Notes: generated by a model from the sequence alone, not told the origin. Shown: positions 19,420 through 27,909, counted from the first letter of the stretch. The stretch: DNA of 64,000 nucleotides from Streptomyces longisporoflavus (GCF_014649775.1 NZ_BMTR01000025.1:1-64000); one strand, 5' to 3'. Numbers and translations are program-made.

Positions 19420-19438
19420 GGTTTCGTTCTCTGGCCGT

Positions 19439-19488
19439 GAGCCGGTGGGGGCTGAGCGCGCAGTTCCCCGCGCCCCTTACGGGGCGCT
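19439..19488 (+). repeat. Dispersed GC-rich repeat, copy 2
   Basis: GGTGGGGGCTGAGCGCGCAG, TTCCCCGCGCCCC, TTAC, GGGGCGC; the last two arms (19470-19476 and 19481-19487) form a perfect 7-bp hairpin whose TTAC loop includes the VOC-gene stop codon (TAA on the reverse strand). It could also terminate the two convergent transcripts. Confidence 0.75.
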
Positions 19489-20223
19489 CAAGCCGCCCGT
19501 CTCCGGATTCCTGATCGTCAGGCAGTACGTGCCCCCCGCCGGGTCCCGCATCACGATCCAGTGCGGGCCCCGCCGAACGGTCTCGGCGCCGAGAGCCTCG
19601 TGCCGGACACGGTCCGCGTCGAGGTCGGAGCAGGAGAAGTCCAAGTGCGCTCCGGGCAGCGCGTCCGTTTCGAGGCGCTGGAGCAGGATCCGCATCGGCA
19701 GCCCGGCGGCCGGCTCGACGAGGTGGAACTCCGGGCGGGAACCAGGCCGGTCGGGCCACCTCGTGAAGGCGGGCCAGAAGGCCTTCTCCGCCTCGAACTC
19801 CGCCGGCGGCACGTCGAGGCAGACCTGGTCGAGGCGGCTCGTGGTGCCGTCCGGCGCGACGAGCGGTCCGGGGCGGTCCTTCTCTCCCTCCCACGTCACG
19901 ACACAGAACAGCTGTCCTCCCGGCGAGCGCAGAACCTCCAGGCCCTCCTCGGCGAAGACGGGTGTGGCACCCAGCTCGCGGGCAGCACGCGCTTCGGCGA
20001 CGACGTCGTCCACCGCGAAGTCCAGATGCGCGCCACCGGAGCCCGCGACCGCCTGGGCCTTCAGACAGGCGTCGGCGCCCCCGTCCGGCAGCAGCGTCAC
20101 GAACTGATCGGCGTCCCCGCGGAACGCGGACAGCCGCGTGCCCGTGACCGTCGTCCAGAACGCGCAGGACCGACCGAACCGGTCCGCGGGCCGGTCGATG
20201 AACGCGTACACCCAATGGATCAT
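19477..20223 (-). CDS. VOC-family (glyoxalase/bleomycin-resistance fold) protein, two-domain
   Basis: 248 aa. Two VOC modules are visible: residues ~1-115 (MIHWVYAFIDRPADRFGRSC ... LRSPGGQLFCVVTWEGE) and ~130-240 (LDQVCLDVPPAEFEAEKAFW ... VMRDPAGGTYCLTIRNPETG). The paired beta-alpha-beta modules usually bind a metal or a small ligand; HLDF in each module may supply a metal-binding histidine. Substrate unknown. The last residues (LSAP) and the stop lie in a dispersed repeat. It is 9 nt downstream of the GGDEF/EAL gene, likely in one transcript with it and the methyltransferase. Confidence 0.85.
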   Translation of the reverse strand: MIHWVYAFIDRPADRFGRSCAFWTTVTGTRLSAFRGDADQFVTLLPDGGADACLKAQAVAGSGGAHLDFAVDDVVAEARAARELGATPVFAEEGLEVLRSPGGQLFCVVTWEGEKDRPGPLVAPDGTTSRLDQVCLDVPPAEFEAEKAFWPAFTRWPDRPGSRPEFHLVEPAAGLPMRILLQRLETDALPGAHLDFSCSDLDADRVRHEALGAETVRRGPHWIVMRDPAGGTYCLTIRNPETGGLSAP

Positions 20224-20232
20224 CGTGAAACC

Positions 20233-22368
20233 TCAGCTCGTCGCGTCGGCGAGCGCCAGCTCGTGCAGCTGGTCCGGTGGACCGGGCCGTGCGTAGTACC
20301 AGCCCTGCGCCGTGTCGCAGCCCAACTCTCGCAGCTGATCCGCCTGGGCGCCCGTCTCGACACCCTCGACCGTCACCGCGAGGTCCAGGCTGTGGGCAAG
20401 GGCGACGATCCCCTCGACGATCTTCAGGTCGACGGGGTCGGCGGGGAAGTGCTGCATGCCCTGCGTGAAGGAGCGGTCCAGCTTGAGGATGCTCACCGGC
20501 AGGCGGCGCAGGTTGGCGAGGTTCGAGTAGCCCGTGCCGAAGTCGTCGAGCGCGATGTCCACGCCCATCTCGGCGAGCCGGCGCAGCGGCTTGAGCAGGT
20601 CGTCGTCGGCGCCGATCAGCGCGGACTCGGTCACTTCCAGGCACAGCGCGCCCGGTTCGAGCCCGACGCGCTCCAGGATCTCCACCGTGTCGGACACGAG
20701 GTTGGGGTGGTTCAGCTGCATGGGCGAGAGGTTCACGTTCACGCGCAGCGGCCCGGCGTCCTTGTGCCGCGCCGTCCACGTACGGGCCTGGCGGGCCGAC
20801 TCCTCCAGGACCCAGCGGCCCAGCGGAACGATCAGGCCGGTGTGCTCGGCGAGCGGGATGAACCGGTCAGGGCCGATGATGCCGTGCTGCGGATGCAGCC
20901 ACCGCACAAGCGCCTCGGCGCCGCGCACACTGCCGTCCCCCAGATGCACGAGGGGCTGGTACTCGATGAAGAACTCGCCGCGCTCCAGAGCGGCGGGCAG
21001 CGCGGTGGTCAGACCGTGCCGCGTGATGGCGCGGGCATCCGCCTCGGGGTCGGCGAGCTCGAAGCGGTTGCCGCCCGCGGACTTCGCGCGGTACATCGTG
21101 ATGTCGGCGCTGCGCAGGACCTCCGCCGCGCCGCGCTCCCCGGCCGGGCCCTCGACGATGCCGATGCTGCCGCGCACGGTCAGTTCGCGGCCCTCGACCC
21201 GGATGGGCGTGGAGAGCGCGTGCATGATGCGTCCGGCGAGGTCGTCCACCTCGACCTCGGTGTCACGGCCGGTGGTCAGCGCCACGAACTCGTCGCCGCC
21301 GAGCCGCGCGACCATCTCGCCGGGCGCCGTGGCGCAGGACTGGAGCCGGTCGGCGACCTCGACGAGGAGCCGGTCGCCCGCCGCGTGCCCGAGGCTGTCG
21401 TTGACGGTCTTGAAACCGTCGAGATCGAGGTAGCAGAGCCCGAACCGGGCGCCGTCACCCGCCGCGAGGGCCTTCTCCAGCCGCTCGAAGAACAGGGTCC
21501 GGTTCGGCAGGCCGGTCAGCGCGTCGTGCGTGGCCTCGTAACGGAGGCGCAGATTGAGCAGCCGGCGCTCGGTGGTGTCCTCCATCAGTGCCAGCTGGTA
21601 CTGCGGCACTCCGTCCGCGTCACGCAGCAGCGAGACGGTCAGGTTGGTCCACAGGACGGTGCCGTCGGGCCGGTAGAAGGCCTTCTCCACGCGGTAGTGC
21701 TCGCGCTCCCCGCGCACCAGCTCTTCGTAGAGCTTCCATACGTGAGGGGAGTCGTCGGGGTGGGTCCACTCCGCGACGTTGCGTCCGCGCACCTGGTTCT
21801 CCAGGCCGCCGAACATGCGGATCAGCGCGTCGTTCACCTCCAGGACCGTGCCCGTGAGGTCGGCGATGCCGATGCCGATCGCCGCGCCGTGGAAGACGGC
21901 GCGGAAGCGTGCCTCGCTCGCGTGCAGGGCTTCGGCGACAGCGCTGCGGGCGCTCAGGGCGGCTCCGGATATGGCTTCCTGCTCGGCGAGGGTCCGCTCC
22001 CGCAGGGCGGCGGCGAACCCCGCGGCCACGGCGTGCTGCAGGCGCGCGCACCGGGCCCGCAGCTCTTCGCGCGGGCCGTCGTCGCCGCAGTAGAGGACGA
22101 GATAGGCGTCCACGCAGTCGAGCGTGCGGCTCAGCGCCTCGGGGTCGGTGCAGTGCGTGCCCACGAGCGCCGCGCCGATTGCCTGCCCCTCGGCGGCGTC
22201 GAAGATCCGCTCGTGCAGGGCCGTGCGCAACCTGCGGGCCAGCGGCACCAGTTGCTGCTCGAACTCGGGACGGGTCAGCGAGGTCGCCGTCACCGGGAAG
22301 ATGGCGCGGCTCCATATGGTGGCGAACCTGCGCACTCTGCCCTCGGGCCCGTCCGGCTCCCCGCTCAT
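20233..22368 (-). CDS. rmdA: PAS-GGDEF-EAL cyclic-di-GMP protein, probable RmdA
   Basis: 711 aa. Residues ~1-145 are a helical N-terminal region, ~148-270 a PAS domain (EARFRAVFHGAAIGIGIADL ... QLALMEDTTERR), ~275-440 GGDEF (ARLGGDEFVAL, G357-F361) and ~445-700 EAL (RGAEALVRW, E485). Both signature motifs are intact, so synthesis and breakdown of c-di-GMP are both conceivable. S. coelicolor RmdA, which as I recall is encoded at SCO0928 and acts as a phosphodiesterase affecting aerial development, has this architecture and similar neighbours. No membrane segment is seen. The ATG overlaps the methyltransferase stop (ATGA, 22365-22368), so the two are translationally coupled. Confidence 0.82.
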   Translation of the reverse strand: MSGEPDGPEGRVRRFATIWSRAIFPVTATSLTRPEFEQQLVPLARRLRTALHERIFDAAEGQAIGAALVGTHCTDPEALSRTLDCVDAYLVLYCGDDGPREELRARCARLQHAVAAGFAAALRERTLAEQEAISGAALSARSAVAEALHASEARFRAVFHGAAIGIGIADLTGTVLEVNDALIRMFGGLENQVRGRNVAEWTHPDDSPHVWKLYEELVRGEREHYRVEKAFYRPDGTVLWTNLTVSLLRDADGVPQYQLALMEDTTERRLLNLRLRYEATHDALTGLPNRTLFFERLEKALAAGDGARFGLCYLDLDGFKTVNDSLGHAAGDRLLVEVADRLQSCATAPGEMVARLGGDEFVALTTGRDTEVEVDDLAGRIMHALSTPIRVEGRELTVRGSIGIVEGPAGERGAAEVLRSADITMYRAKSAGGNRFELADPEADARAITRHGLTTALPAALERGEFFIEYQPLVHLGDGSVRGAEALVRWLHPQHGIIGPDRFIPLAEHTGLIVPLGRWVLEESARQARTWTARHKDAGPLRVNVNLSPMQLNHPNLVSDTVEILERVGLEPGALCLEVTESALIGADDDLLKPLRRLAEMGVDIALDDFGTGYSNLANLRRLPVSILKLDRSFTQGMQHFPADPVDLKIVEGIVALAHSLDLAVTVEGVETGAQADQLRELGCDTAQGWYYARPGPPDQLHELALADATS

Positions 22369-23177
22369 GCCCTGCGCCCCACGCCGGCGAACCCGGAGAA
22401 GGTATACGGGTCCTCCTCCTCGGGTGCGGTCTCGGGCCGCCAGCGCGGCATCGGCACGAGGCCGGGTTCCACCATGTCGTATCCCTCGAAGAACCGCGCG
22501 ACCTCGTCGCGCGAGCGCATGATCAGTGGATTGCGGATGTCCTTGTAGACGCCGACGACCTGACCGGCCCGGTCGGCGGGGATCGGCATCCCTTCGTACG
22601 AAGCGTGCGTGAGGACGATCAGGCTGCCGGGCGCGGTTGCGTCCCGCAGCTCGGCGACCGCTGTGTAGGGATCGTACGCGTCCTCCACGAAATGCAGGAC
22701 GGCCACGAGAAGAACGGCTACCGGACGGTCCAGGTCAAGGAGTCCGCTGGCCTCCGAACTGCCCAGAATGTCCGACGGTTTGCGCAGATCCCCGGCGACG
22801 GCGATCGCTTTCTCGTTGCCGTCGAGCACGGCACGGCCGTGTGCCACGGCCACCGCGTCGTGGTCGACGTACACCACACGGGCGTCGGGGTCCGCCTGCT
22901 GCGCGACCTCGTGGACATTGCCGAAGGTGGGAATGCCCGAACCGATGTCGAGGAACTGGTTGATGCCCTGGTCCACGGCGAAACGTACTGCTCGGCGCAT
23001 GAAGGCACGATTCGCCTGCATGATCTTGGGCAGCCCCGGCATGACCTCCATGGCCCGGCGGGCGGCCTCCCGGTCGACCTCGAAATTGTGCGAACCGCCC
23101 AGGTAGTAGTCGTAGATGCGGGACACGCTGGGCATCGTGATGTCGATGCCCTGCGGGGCCCAGGCGGGACGCTCCAT
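22365..23177 (-). CDS. DUF574-type SAM-dependent methyltransferase
   Basis: 270 aa from ATG 23177 (MERPAWAPQGIDI), preceded by TTGGAG at suitable distance; the frame is open further upstream but without family sequence. Family landmarks: PSVSRIYDYYLGGSHNFEVD, FLDIGSGIPTFGNVHEVAQ (SAM-binding glycine motif), VVYVDHDAVAVAHGRA (acidic residue after strand 2). This family is highly expanded in Streptomyces; substrates are largely unknown. It is the first gene of a message with rmdA and a VOC gene, and the ATGA overlap suggests fixed stoichiometry with the c-di-GMP protein. Confidence 0.87.
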   Translation of the reverse strand: MERPAWAPQGIDITMPSVSRIYDYYLGGSHNFEVDREAARRAMEVMPGLPKIMQANRAFMRRAVRFAVDQGINQFLDIGSGIPTFGNVHEVAQQADPDARVVYVDHDAVAVAHGRAVLDGNEKAIAVAGDLRKPSDILGSSEASGLLDLDRPVAVLLVAVLHFVEDAYDPYTAVAELRDATAPGSLIVLTHASYEGMPIPADRAGQVVGVYKDIRNPLIMRSRDEVARFFEGYDMVEPGLVPMPRWRPETAPEEEDPYTFSGFAGVGRRA

Positions 23178-23318
23178 CAGGACTCCAAGACGTAGGCGAG
23201 GCGAGCCGGTGTTCGAAGTGAGGCTACTGATCGTCCGCCAAGGGAGCGAGTCAAAACGGAAATTGACCGTCCGTTCTCGGTCACTGCCTGTGGCAAGTGC
23301 CGAATTTCCACCCAAAAA

Positions 23319-23363
23319 ACCGGTCCGTTCCTTCCCCCAGGGGCGGGAAAAGAACGGACCGGT
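23319..23363 (-). terminator. Intrinsic terminator after the lipoprotein gene
   Basis: ACCGGTCCGTTC (23319-23330) pairs perfectly with GAACGGACCGGT (23352-23363), with an inner TTCCC/GGGAA stem. In the reverse-strand transcript the stem is followed by six U (AAAAAA at 23314-23319 on the given strand). It lies 58 nt after the stop at 23421. Confidence 0.85.
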
Positions 23364-23420
23364 CGACCGAACGCGTGGTACTGAGCTGCTTCAGACGGGA
23401 CCTCCTTTCTGTTCGGACTT

Positions 23421-24422
23421 CTACTTCTTCGGCGCGCCGACAGGCTTTCCGTCGGGGCCGGCGGCGTACCAAGTCCCGCCCACACCCTGTCCATTGGTGT
23501 CACCGGGCTTCTTGTCCCCGGAGAACGTGTACATCGGCCAGCAGTCGATCGTCTGCTGCTGCACTCCGTCGGGGCGGTTGAAGACGACGAACCCCTTCTT
23601 GAGGATTCCCTTGGTGTCGTTCTTCTCGACGGGCGGCACGACCGGCCACTTCTCCAGGCAGGCACCGGTGCACGCGGTCTTCATCGGCCAGGCGGAGTCC
23701 TTGGTGAAGCGGTAGACGGTCATGCCGTTCTTGTCGACGACGATCTCCCCGAGCTTCGGGTCCTCGCGGGTGGAGAGCCCCGCCGGGTCGACGGGAGCCG
23801 CGTCGGCGGGGGGCTCGGCCTCGTCGGCCGCGGGCGCGGCCTTCTTGCCGTCGGGGGCCGCCGCGTACCAAGTGCCGCCCACTCCCTGGCCCTTGGCGTC
23901 GCCGGCCTTGGTGTCCTTCGCGTAGCGGTACATCGGCCAGCCGTCGATCGTCAGCTGCTTGCTGCCGTCGGACCTGGTGACCTCGCCGAGCAGGGACTTG
24001 TCCACACCGGGCGGGGCGGCGGCACCCTCGGGCGACGCGACGGGCCAGGTCGTGGCGCAGGCGCCGTCACAGTTCGACTTGGGGGGCTGGGCGGTGTCCT
24101 TGTCGAAGCGGTAGAGCGTGCGGCCCTCGCTGTCGGTGACGACCTTGCCGAGCTTCTTGCTGTCCCACACGGCGAGTTGACCGGCTGCCTTCGCCTTGCC
24201 CGCCCCCTCCTTCGCGGCGCCGGTATCGGCCCCGTATCCGTCGCTCCCCGCCCCGTATCCGTCCTTCTCGGCAGGGGCCTGGTTGCCCACGTTCTGTCCG
24301 TTCGGCGACTGGTCCCCCTGTTCCTGACCGCACGCCGTCGTCAGCGCCAGCATGGCCGCAGCTGTCGCTACGAGCGAGGCGCTCCGCCAGGCCCGGGGGG
24401 AACCCCCTGATAGATGCAGCAT
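23421..24422 (-). CDS. SCO0930-family repeat lipoprotein
   Basis: 333 aa. Type II signal peptide with lipobox LTTAC near residue 31, so it is anchored on the outer face of the membrane. The mature part has a low-complexity linker (~32-85), then two copies of the ~105-aa 'secreted repeat of unknown function' (Lipoprotein_15 type). Each runs LGxxVxDxxGxTxYRFxKD, CxGACxxxWPV, then DGWPMYRYAKD or DCWPMYTFSGD, and ends GQGVGGTWYAAxPDGK. Paired cysteines (CDGAC, CTGAC) probably form disulfides. Function unknown. A strong terminator follows. Confidence 0.88.
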   Translation of the reverse strand: MLHLSGGSPRAWRSASLVATAAAMLALTTACGQEQGDQSPNGQNVGNQAPAEKDGYGAGSDGYGADTGAAKEGAGKAKAAGQLAVWDSKKLGKVVTDSEGRTLYRFDKDTAQPPKSNCDGACATTWPVASPEGAAAPPGVDKSLLGEVTRSDGSKQLTIDGWPMYRYAKDTKAGDAKGQGVGGTWYAAAPDGKKAAPAADEAEPPADAAPVDPAGLSTREDPKLGEIVVDKNGMTVYRFTKDSAWPMKTACTGACLEKWPVVPPVEKNDTKGILKKGFVVFNRPDGVQQQTIDCWPMYTFSGDKKPGDTNGQGVGGTWYAAGPDGKPVGAPKK

Positions 24423-24557
24423 CTCCGACTCCCGCTGTCCCTTGGGTACCGCGCCGCTGAGTGCGTCACGCTTGGCCCTAGGTACGGGTGCGAACGGCTG
24501 ATGCGTTCAACCGGCCTTCAAGATTCTTTTGTTCGTCAAGCTCACGCCCGGCGTCTC

Positions 24558-24578
24558 CTCCCTTCGGGTTGAAGGGAG
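24558..24578. promoter_or_regulatory. Hairpin in the gap between divergent surface-protein genes
   Basis: CTCCCTTC-GGGTT-GAAGGGAG, perfect 8-bp arms with a 5-nt loop, 34 nt before the proline-rich gene start. It may be a leader hairpin or an operator; there is no U-tract. Confidence 0.45.
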
Positions 24579-24611
24579 CCAGCGGCGGCGTGGCAGCGCG
24601 ACACGCTGCCC

Positions 24612-25202
24612 ATGATCTTTGACGTGCATGGAACCACGAAGGCCTCGTCCGGCCTGGTCACACGCTTATCCGCGCTCCTGGTGCTGGCCTGGCTGCTCGG
24701 CTCGCCCACGGCAGCCGCGGCGCCTGCTGCCGCGCCCGCCGACAACTGCGCCTACGCCTCGATCGGTGATGCTCCCGGAGGCGACTCCGTGGCGGTCGCC
24801 GGCGACGGGGTGGTGTGCAGCGCCGGCCCCACACACCGCCCCAAGCCGCCACCACCGCCACCACCGCCGCCACCGCCCGCTCCGGCTCCGCCGCCACGCC
24901 CTGAGCCCCCGGCGCCCGAACCCCCTCCCCCGCCGCCACCGCCGCCGCCGCCCGCACGCCCGGCCCCCGCCGAACCCACCCCACCAGCGCCACCACCACC
25001 CAGCCCCGAGCCGAAGCCAAAACCGAAGCCGAAGCCGAAGCCCTCCGTCACCCCCAAGCCCTCGCCGAAACCGGTGAGTTACCCCTCGTACCGCGCCTCT
25101 CCGCGCAATCCGCCGCCCAGCGGCGGCCCGTCCCTGGTCTCGCTCACCCTGCTCGTCACCGCACCCGCGGTGCTCGCCGTCGCCGCGCTGCGGCCTCGCT
25201 GA
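24612..25202 (+). CDS. Secreted proline-rich protein with C-terminal membrane segment
   Basis: 196 aa. N-terminal signal-like helix (LVTRLSALLVLAWLLGSPTA, cleavage near AAAAPA), a short domain with two cysteines (DNCAYASIGD ... GVVCSAGP), then ~95 residues of polyproline and (PK)n repeats, and a C-terminal hydrophobic helix (LVSLTLLVTAPAVLAVAA) ending LRPR. The proline spacer looks built to cross the cell wall, displaying the small cysteine domain outside. No LPXTG motif. Start uncertain: ATG 24612 lacks a ribosome site and an in-frame GTG lies at 24624. Function unknown. Confidence 0.75.
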   Translation: MIFDVHGTTKASSGLVTRLSALLVLAWLLGSPTAAAAPAAAPADNCAYASIGDAPGGDSVAVAGDGVVCSAGPTHRPKPPPPPPPPPPPAPAPPPRPEPPAPEPPPPPPPPPPPARPAPAEPTPPAPPPPSPEPKPKPKPKPKPSVTPKPSPKPVSYPSYRASPRNPPPSGGPSLVSLTLLVTAPAVLAVAALRPR

Positions 25203-25216
25203 CCGTCGGAGGTCCC

Positions 25217-25981
25217 ATGTCGGAATGGCTTGTTCTCACCCTCGCGATGGCGGCCGCGTGCGGCGTCGTCCTGATCGTCACCTTCCTGCGGCACCGCAGG
25301 ACCAGTCCGGATTACGACGCTTCGGAGACCCCGGACGTCATCGAGTACATGACGATGATGATCGGCGTGGTGTACGCCATCGTCCTTGGCCTGGCCATCG
25401 CCGGAGTCTGGGAGGCCCGCAGCCTCGCCGAGGATCATGTGCACTCCGAGGCCCAGGCGTTGCACGAGGTCTCCGAGCGGGCGCGGGTCTACCCGACCGA
25501 GGTCCGTGAACGCATTCGCACGGATGTACACGCTTATGTCAGCCATGTCGTCACCACCGAGTGGGACTCCATGGCGGACCGCGGTGAACTCACCGACCGC
25601 GGCTCGCAGCTCCTCACCCGCGTGCGGCACGACGTCACCGACTACCAGCCCAAATCGGACTTCGAGGCACAGGCTTATCAGCCACTCGTCGACGCGGTCG
25701 CCGCCGCATCCGACGCGCGCAACTCCCGTGCGGAGAGCGCGGGCGCCACCATGCCGGGTGTCGTCTGGTTCGGTCTGATCACCGGTGGTCTCGTCACCAT
25801 CGGCATGATCTTCATGCTGCAGATCCGGCGTACTCCGCGTGAACTCATCCTCGCGGGGCTGTTCTCGGCGTTGATCGCCTTCCTGCTCTTCCTCATCTGG
25901 GACTTCGACGCCCCCTACAGCCGAGGGGTCGCGGCCACCCCGGACCCGTTCCACGCACTGTTCGACAACCTGGGCAGATGA
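25217..25981 (+). CDS. DUF4239 (bestrophin-like domain) membrane protein
   Basis: 254 aa; GGAGG lies 5 nt before ATG 25217. Helices: residues ~3-22 (LVLTLAMAAACGVVLIVTFL), ~45-62 (MTMMIGVVYAIVLGLAIAGV), and two near the C-terminus (~180-230: VVWFGLITGGLVTIGMIFML, LILAGLFSALIAFLLFLIW). The ~110-residue middle is soluble. This pattern is that of the DUF4239 family; its function is not established, and a channel role is only suggested by bestrophin-like naming. It follows the proline-rich gene by 14 nt in the same direction. Confidence 0.83.
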   Translation: MSEWLVLTLAMAAACGVVLIVTFLRHRRTSPDYDASETPDVIEYMTMMIGVVYAIVLGLAIAGVWEARSLAEDHVHSEAQALHEVSERARVYPTEVRERIRTDVHAYVSHVVTTEWDSMADRGELTDRGSQLLTRVRHDVTDYQPKSDFEAQAYQPLVDAVAAASDARNSRAESAGATMPGVVWFGLITGGLVTIGMIFMLQIRRTPRELILAGLFSALIAFLLFLIWDFDAPYSRGVAATPDPFHALFDNLGR

Positions 25982-26442
25982 CGGAGGCGGCAGGCGCTGC
26001 ACGCGGCACGCGGCACCCCGACTCGGTGGCGGCGATTCTCGGCGGGAGCTCGGCGGGGTATGGCCGGGCGGGCTGTTCGTGCACACCGAGGTCGGTCGGG
26101 GCGCGCTGGTTCGTACGGCATGAGATCGCGCGGCGGTCGCCGCTGCTCTCGATGCGTGCCGAGGGGGTCGTGATCCTTGACCGGTACCAGCGAGTTCACG
26201 CATCTGCGTACGGGGCGTGGCTGGGCGGCGGGAAGTGGCTGGCGCGGCGCGTGGACGAGGTGCGGCCGGGGTTCTCCGCCGAGCTGGAGGGCGTCGTACG
26301 GGAGGCGCTGGAGGGCAGGCCGTCCGGCCTTGCCGCGCTGGTGGACGAGGTGCTCGCGCCGTGCGGCGGGCGCATGCGGGAGGGGTATCGGCGCAGCGGA
26401 TACCCCTCCTCCGCCGCCCCGGCTTCGCACACAGGTCCGTAA
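25978..26442 (+). pseudogene. Possible degenerate nucleotidyltransferase-like gene
   Basis: 154-aa frame whose ATG overlaps the previous stop as ATGA. Start residues VAAILGGSSAGYGRA recall the GGSxA nucleotide loop of small (MNT/KNT-type) nucleotidyltransferases. The expected Asp-x-Asp metal motif is missing, and the next piece, RHEIARRSPLLSMRAEGVVI, resembles the later part of such proteins. An internal deletion is the simplest reading. The last ~15 residues (SSAAPASHTGP) look random. Alternatively it is a genuine small protein of unknown role. Homology is judged by eye only. Confidence 0.4.
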
Positions 26443-26483
26443 ACCGTGCTGCGCGGCGGCTCCGCGCGGCGCACTCTGGTTGC

Positions 26484-26702
26484 ATGACGTGGCAGACACC
26501 CATCATCGTCCACCCGCCCGCTCCCGACGGCGGGCGGCGGGTAACCGTGCGCGGGCAGGCCGTCGGCGTCGCCCGCGACGACCGCGACCTGGTGGAATTC
26601 CTGCGCCGCGCGGGCCTGGGCGAGGCGGACATAGCCCTGGACGACCCGCACCTCGTGGAGTGGCGTGGCAGTGGGGCACATGTGTGGGCGACGGGGGCGT
26701 GA
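26484..26702 (+). CDS. Small conserved hypothetical protein
   Basis: 72 aa from ATG 26484 (MTWQTPIIVHPPAPDGGRRV). The protein is acidic in its second half (VEFLRRAGLGEADIALDDPH), has no signal or membrane helix, and is compositionally protein-like (balanced charges, helix LVEFLRRAGL). No ribosome site is obvious. I do not recognise a named family. It follows the degenerate frame by 41 nt. Confidence 0.5.
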   Translation: MTWQTPIIVHPPAPDGGRRVTVRGQAVGVARDDRDLVEFLRRAGLGEADIALDDPHLVEWRGSGAHVWATGA

Positions 26703-27295
26703 ACCTCCCCCCGGGGGCATAATGGGCGCGTAAACCTCCCCAGGGGACGGGCACTTGCCCACGCCGCCCGGCCCGGACTCCGGAGCCCTCAACCGGCCCG
26801 GTCCGCAACAAGGGCGCCGCTCCAGAAGAAGCGACCGGCAAGCAACTCCCGAACGACGTGGAGGCCCCCTCAGTCGCAGCCGCGCAGCCCGCCACGCCCG
26901 GTGCGGGGCCGTTCGCTCCCGCCATGGCCCACGGCACCTGGCACCTGGCACCTGGCACCTGCGCCACGTTCCCGCGTCGGATCACCCCGCAGCGGCACGG
27001 CAGGACAGCAGCAGAGCCGCGCCGTATCCCCCGCCTCCGGCAGCAGCCCTGCGTTGGCCCGGCCCGCACCCCGAATACAGGCAGAGCCCTTTAGCACGTA
27101 CCGCCCCCTCACCCCCGGCAAGCACCCCTCGACGCACCGCCCCGTTCCCCTGTACGGCCCACACCATTGCCCCGTTCGCGCGGCTGCGATCGCGGGGGCG
27201 GGGGTCTCTGCCTAGCGTTTCCGGCATCGAGGCGCATACCAGGTGAAAGCGGAAGAAGGTCCGCGGCTGCTCCTCGGGGACCCGGAGGAAACATC
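26703..27295. other. Long gap with heptamer repeat, no convincing gene
   Basis: 593 nt. All frames here are Pro/Arg-rich and lack family patterns. Near the left end AACCTCCCC occurs twice around a CCCCCGGGGG palindrome (26704-26738). A four-copy heptamer array lies at 26933-26960. The right end holds the GGAGGAA ribosome site of the next gene at 27284-27290. No tRNA-like fold was noticed. Confidence 0.6.
26933..26960. repeat. (GGCACCT)4 tandem repeat
   Basis: Four perfect head-to-tail heptamers inside the long non-coding gap. Copy number may vary by slippage. Confidence 0.85.
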
Positions 27296-27853
27296 ATGCG
27301 CGCGATATCCGTCGCGTCGGCCGCTCTTCTCGCCGCCACCGCCCTGACCCTCGCCGCCCCCACCGCCTCCGCGGCCGTCGCGGACGACACCGACACGAAC
27401 AACAACATCACCTCGTTCGGCTTCCGCGTCACCCCGTCCACGATCGCCGCGGGCGGTCAGGTCACGCTCAGCGTGGACGGCTGCGAAGGCGACGCCAAGG
27501 TCACCTCCGGTGTGTTCGACGACGCCCACATCCCCAAGGGGCAGCAGTCCGTCTCCACGCAGGTCTTCCCCGACGCCAAGCCCGGCGCGATGTACGAGGT
27601 GACCTTCGACTGCAAGGGAGAGACGGGGACCACGGACCTCACCATCGCCACCGGCCGTCCGACCTCGCACCCCACGTCCCACCCCACCTCGCACCCGACC
27701 GGCCCCGCCCACCGAGGGGTCAAGGCCGGCGTCGGCGGCAGTCTCGGCGGCTTCGACCTGCACGAGATCGCCCTCGGCGGCGCCCTGATCGCGGGCACGC
27801 TCGGCACGGCGTACTACTGGACCCGCCGCCGTACAGGGGACGGCAAGTCCTGA
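27296..27853 (+). CDS. Small secreted, C-terminally anchored surface protein (sortase-linked)
   Basis: 185 aa from ATG 27296 with GGAGGAA upstream. Signal peptide (MRAISVASAALLAATALTLA, cleavage near ASAAVA), an ~85-residue beta-rich domain starting FGFRVTPSTIAAGGQVTLSV with two cysteines (VDGCEGD, TFDCKGE) that may pair, a (PTSH)n spacer, then GVKAGVGGSLGGFDLHEIAL, a hydrophobic helix and a TRRRTGDGKS tail. This is the layout of a wall-anchored protein without an LPXTG motif. A divergently placed relative at 28087-28605 and a class F sortase at 28941 lie next to it. Confidence 0.82.
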   Translation: MRAISVASAALLAATALTLAAPTASAAVADDTDTNNNITSFGFRVTPSTIAAGGQVTLSVDGCEGDAKVTSGVFDDAHIPKGQQSVSTQVFPDAKPGAMYEVTFDCKGETGTTDLTIATGRPTSHPTSHPTSHPTGPAHRGVKAGVGGSLGGFDLHEIALGGALIAGTLGTAYYWTRRRTGDGKS

Positions 27854-27863
27854 CCCACCCACC

Positions 27864-27909
27864 CCGCTGCCCGGTGGCCCGCTGAGCTCAGCGGGCCACC
27901 GGGCAGCGG
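27864..27909. terminator. 46-bp perfect palindrome, bidirectional terminator
   Basis: Perfect dyad centred on GAGCTC (27884-27889), 23-bp arms with CCGCTGCCCGGTGGCCCGCT as the left side. It lies 10 nt after the stop at 27853 and between convergent genes. There is no U-tract, so it works by stem stability if it terminates. Confidence 0.75.

Noticed and set aside
24830..25060. Glycine-rich reverse-strand frame (GGGGG runs) opposite the proline-rich gene
   Set aside because: Complement of the proline codons; the + strand has signal peptide and terminal helix.
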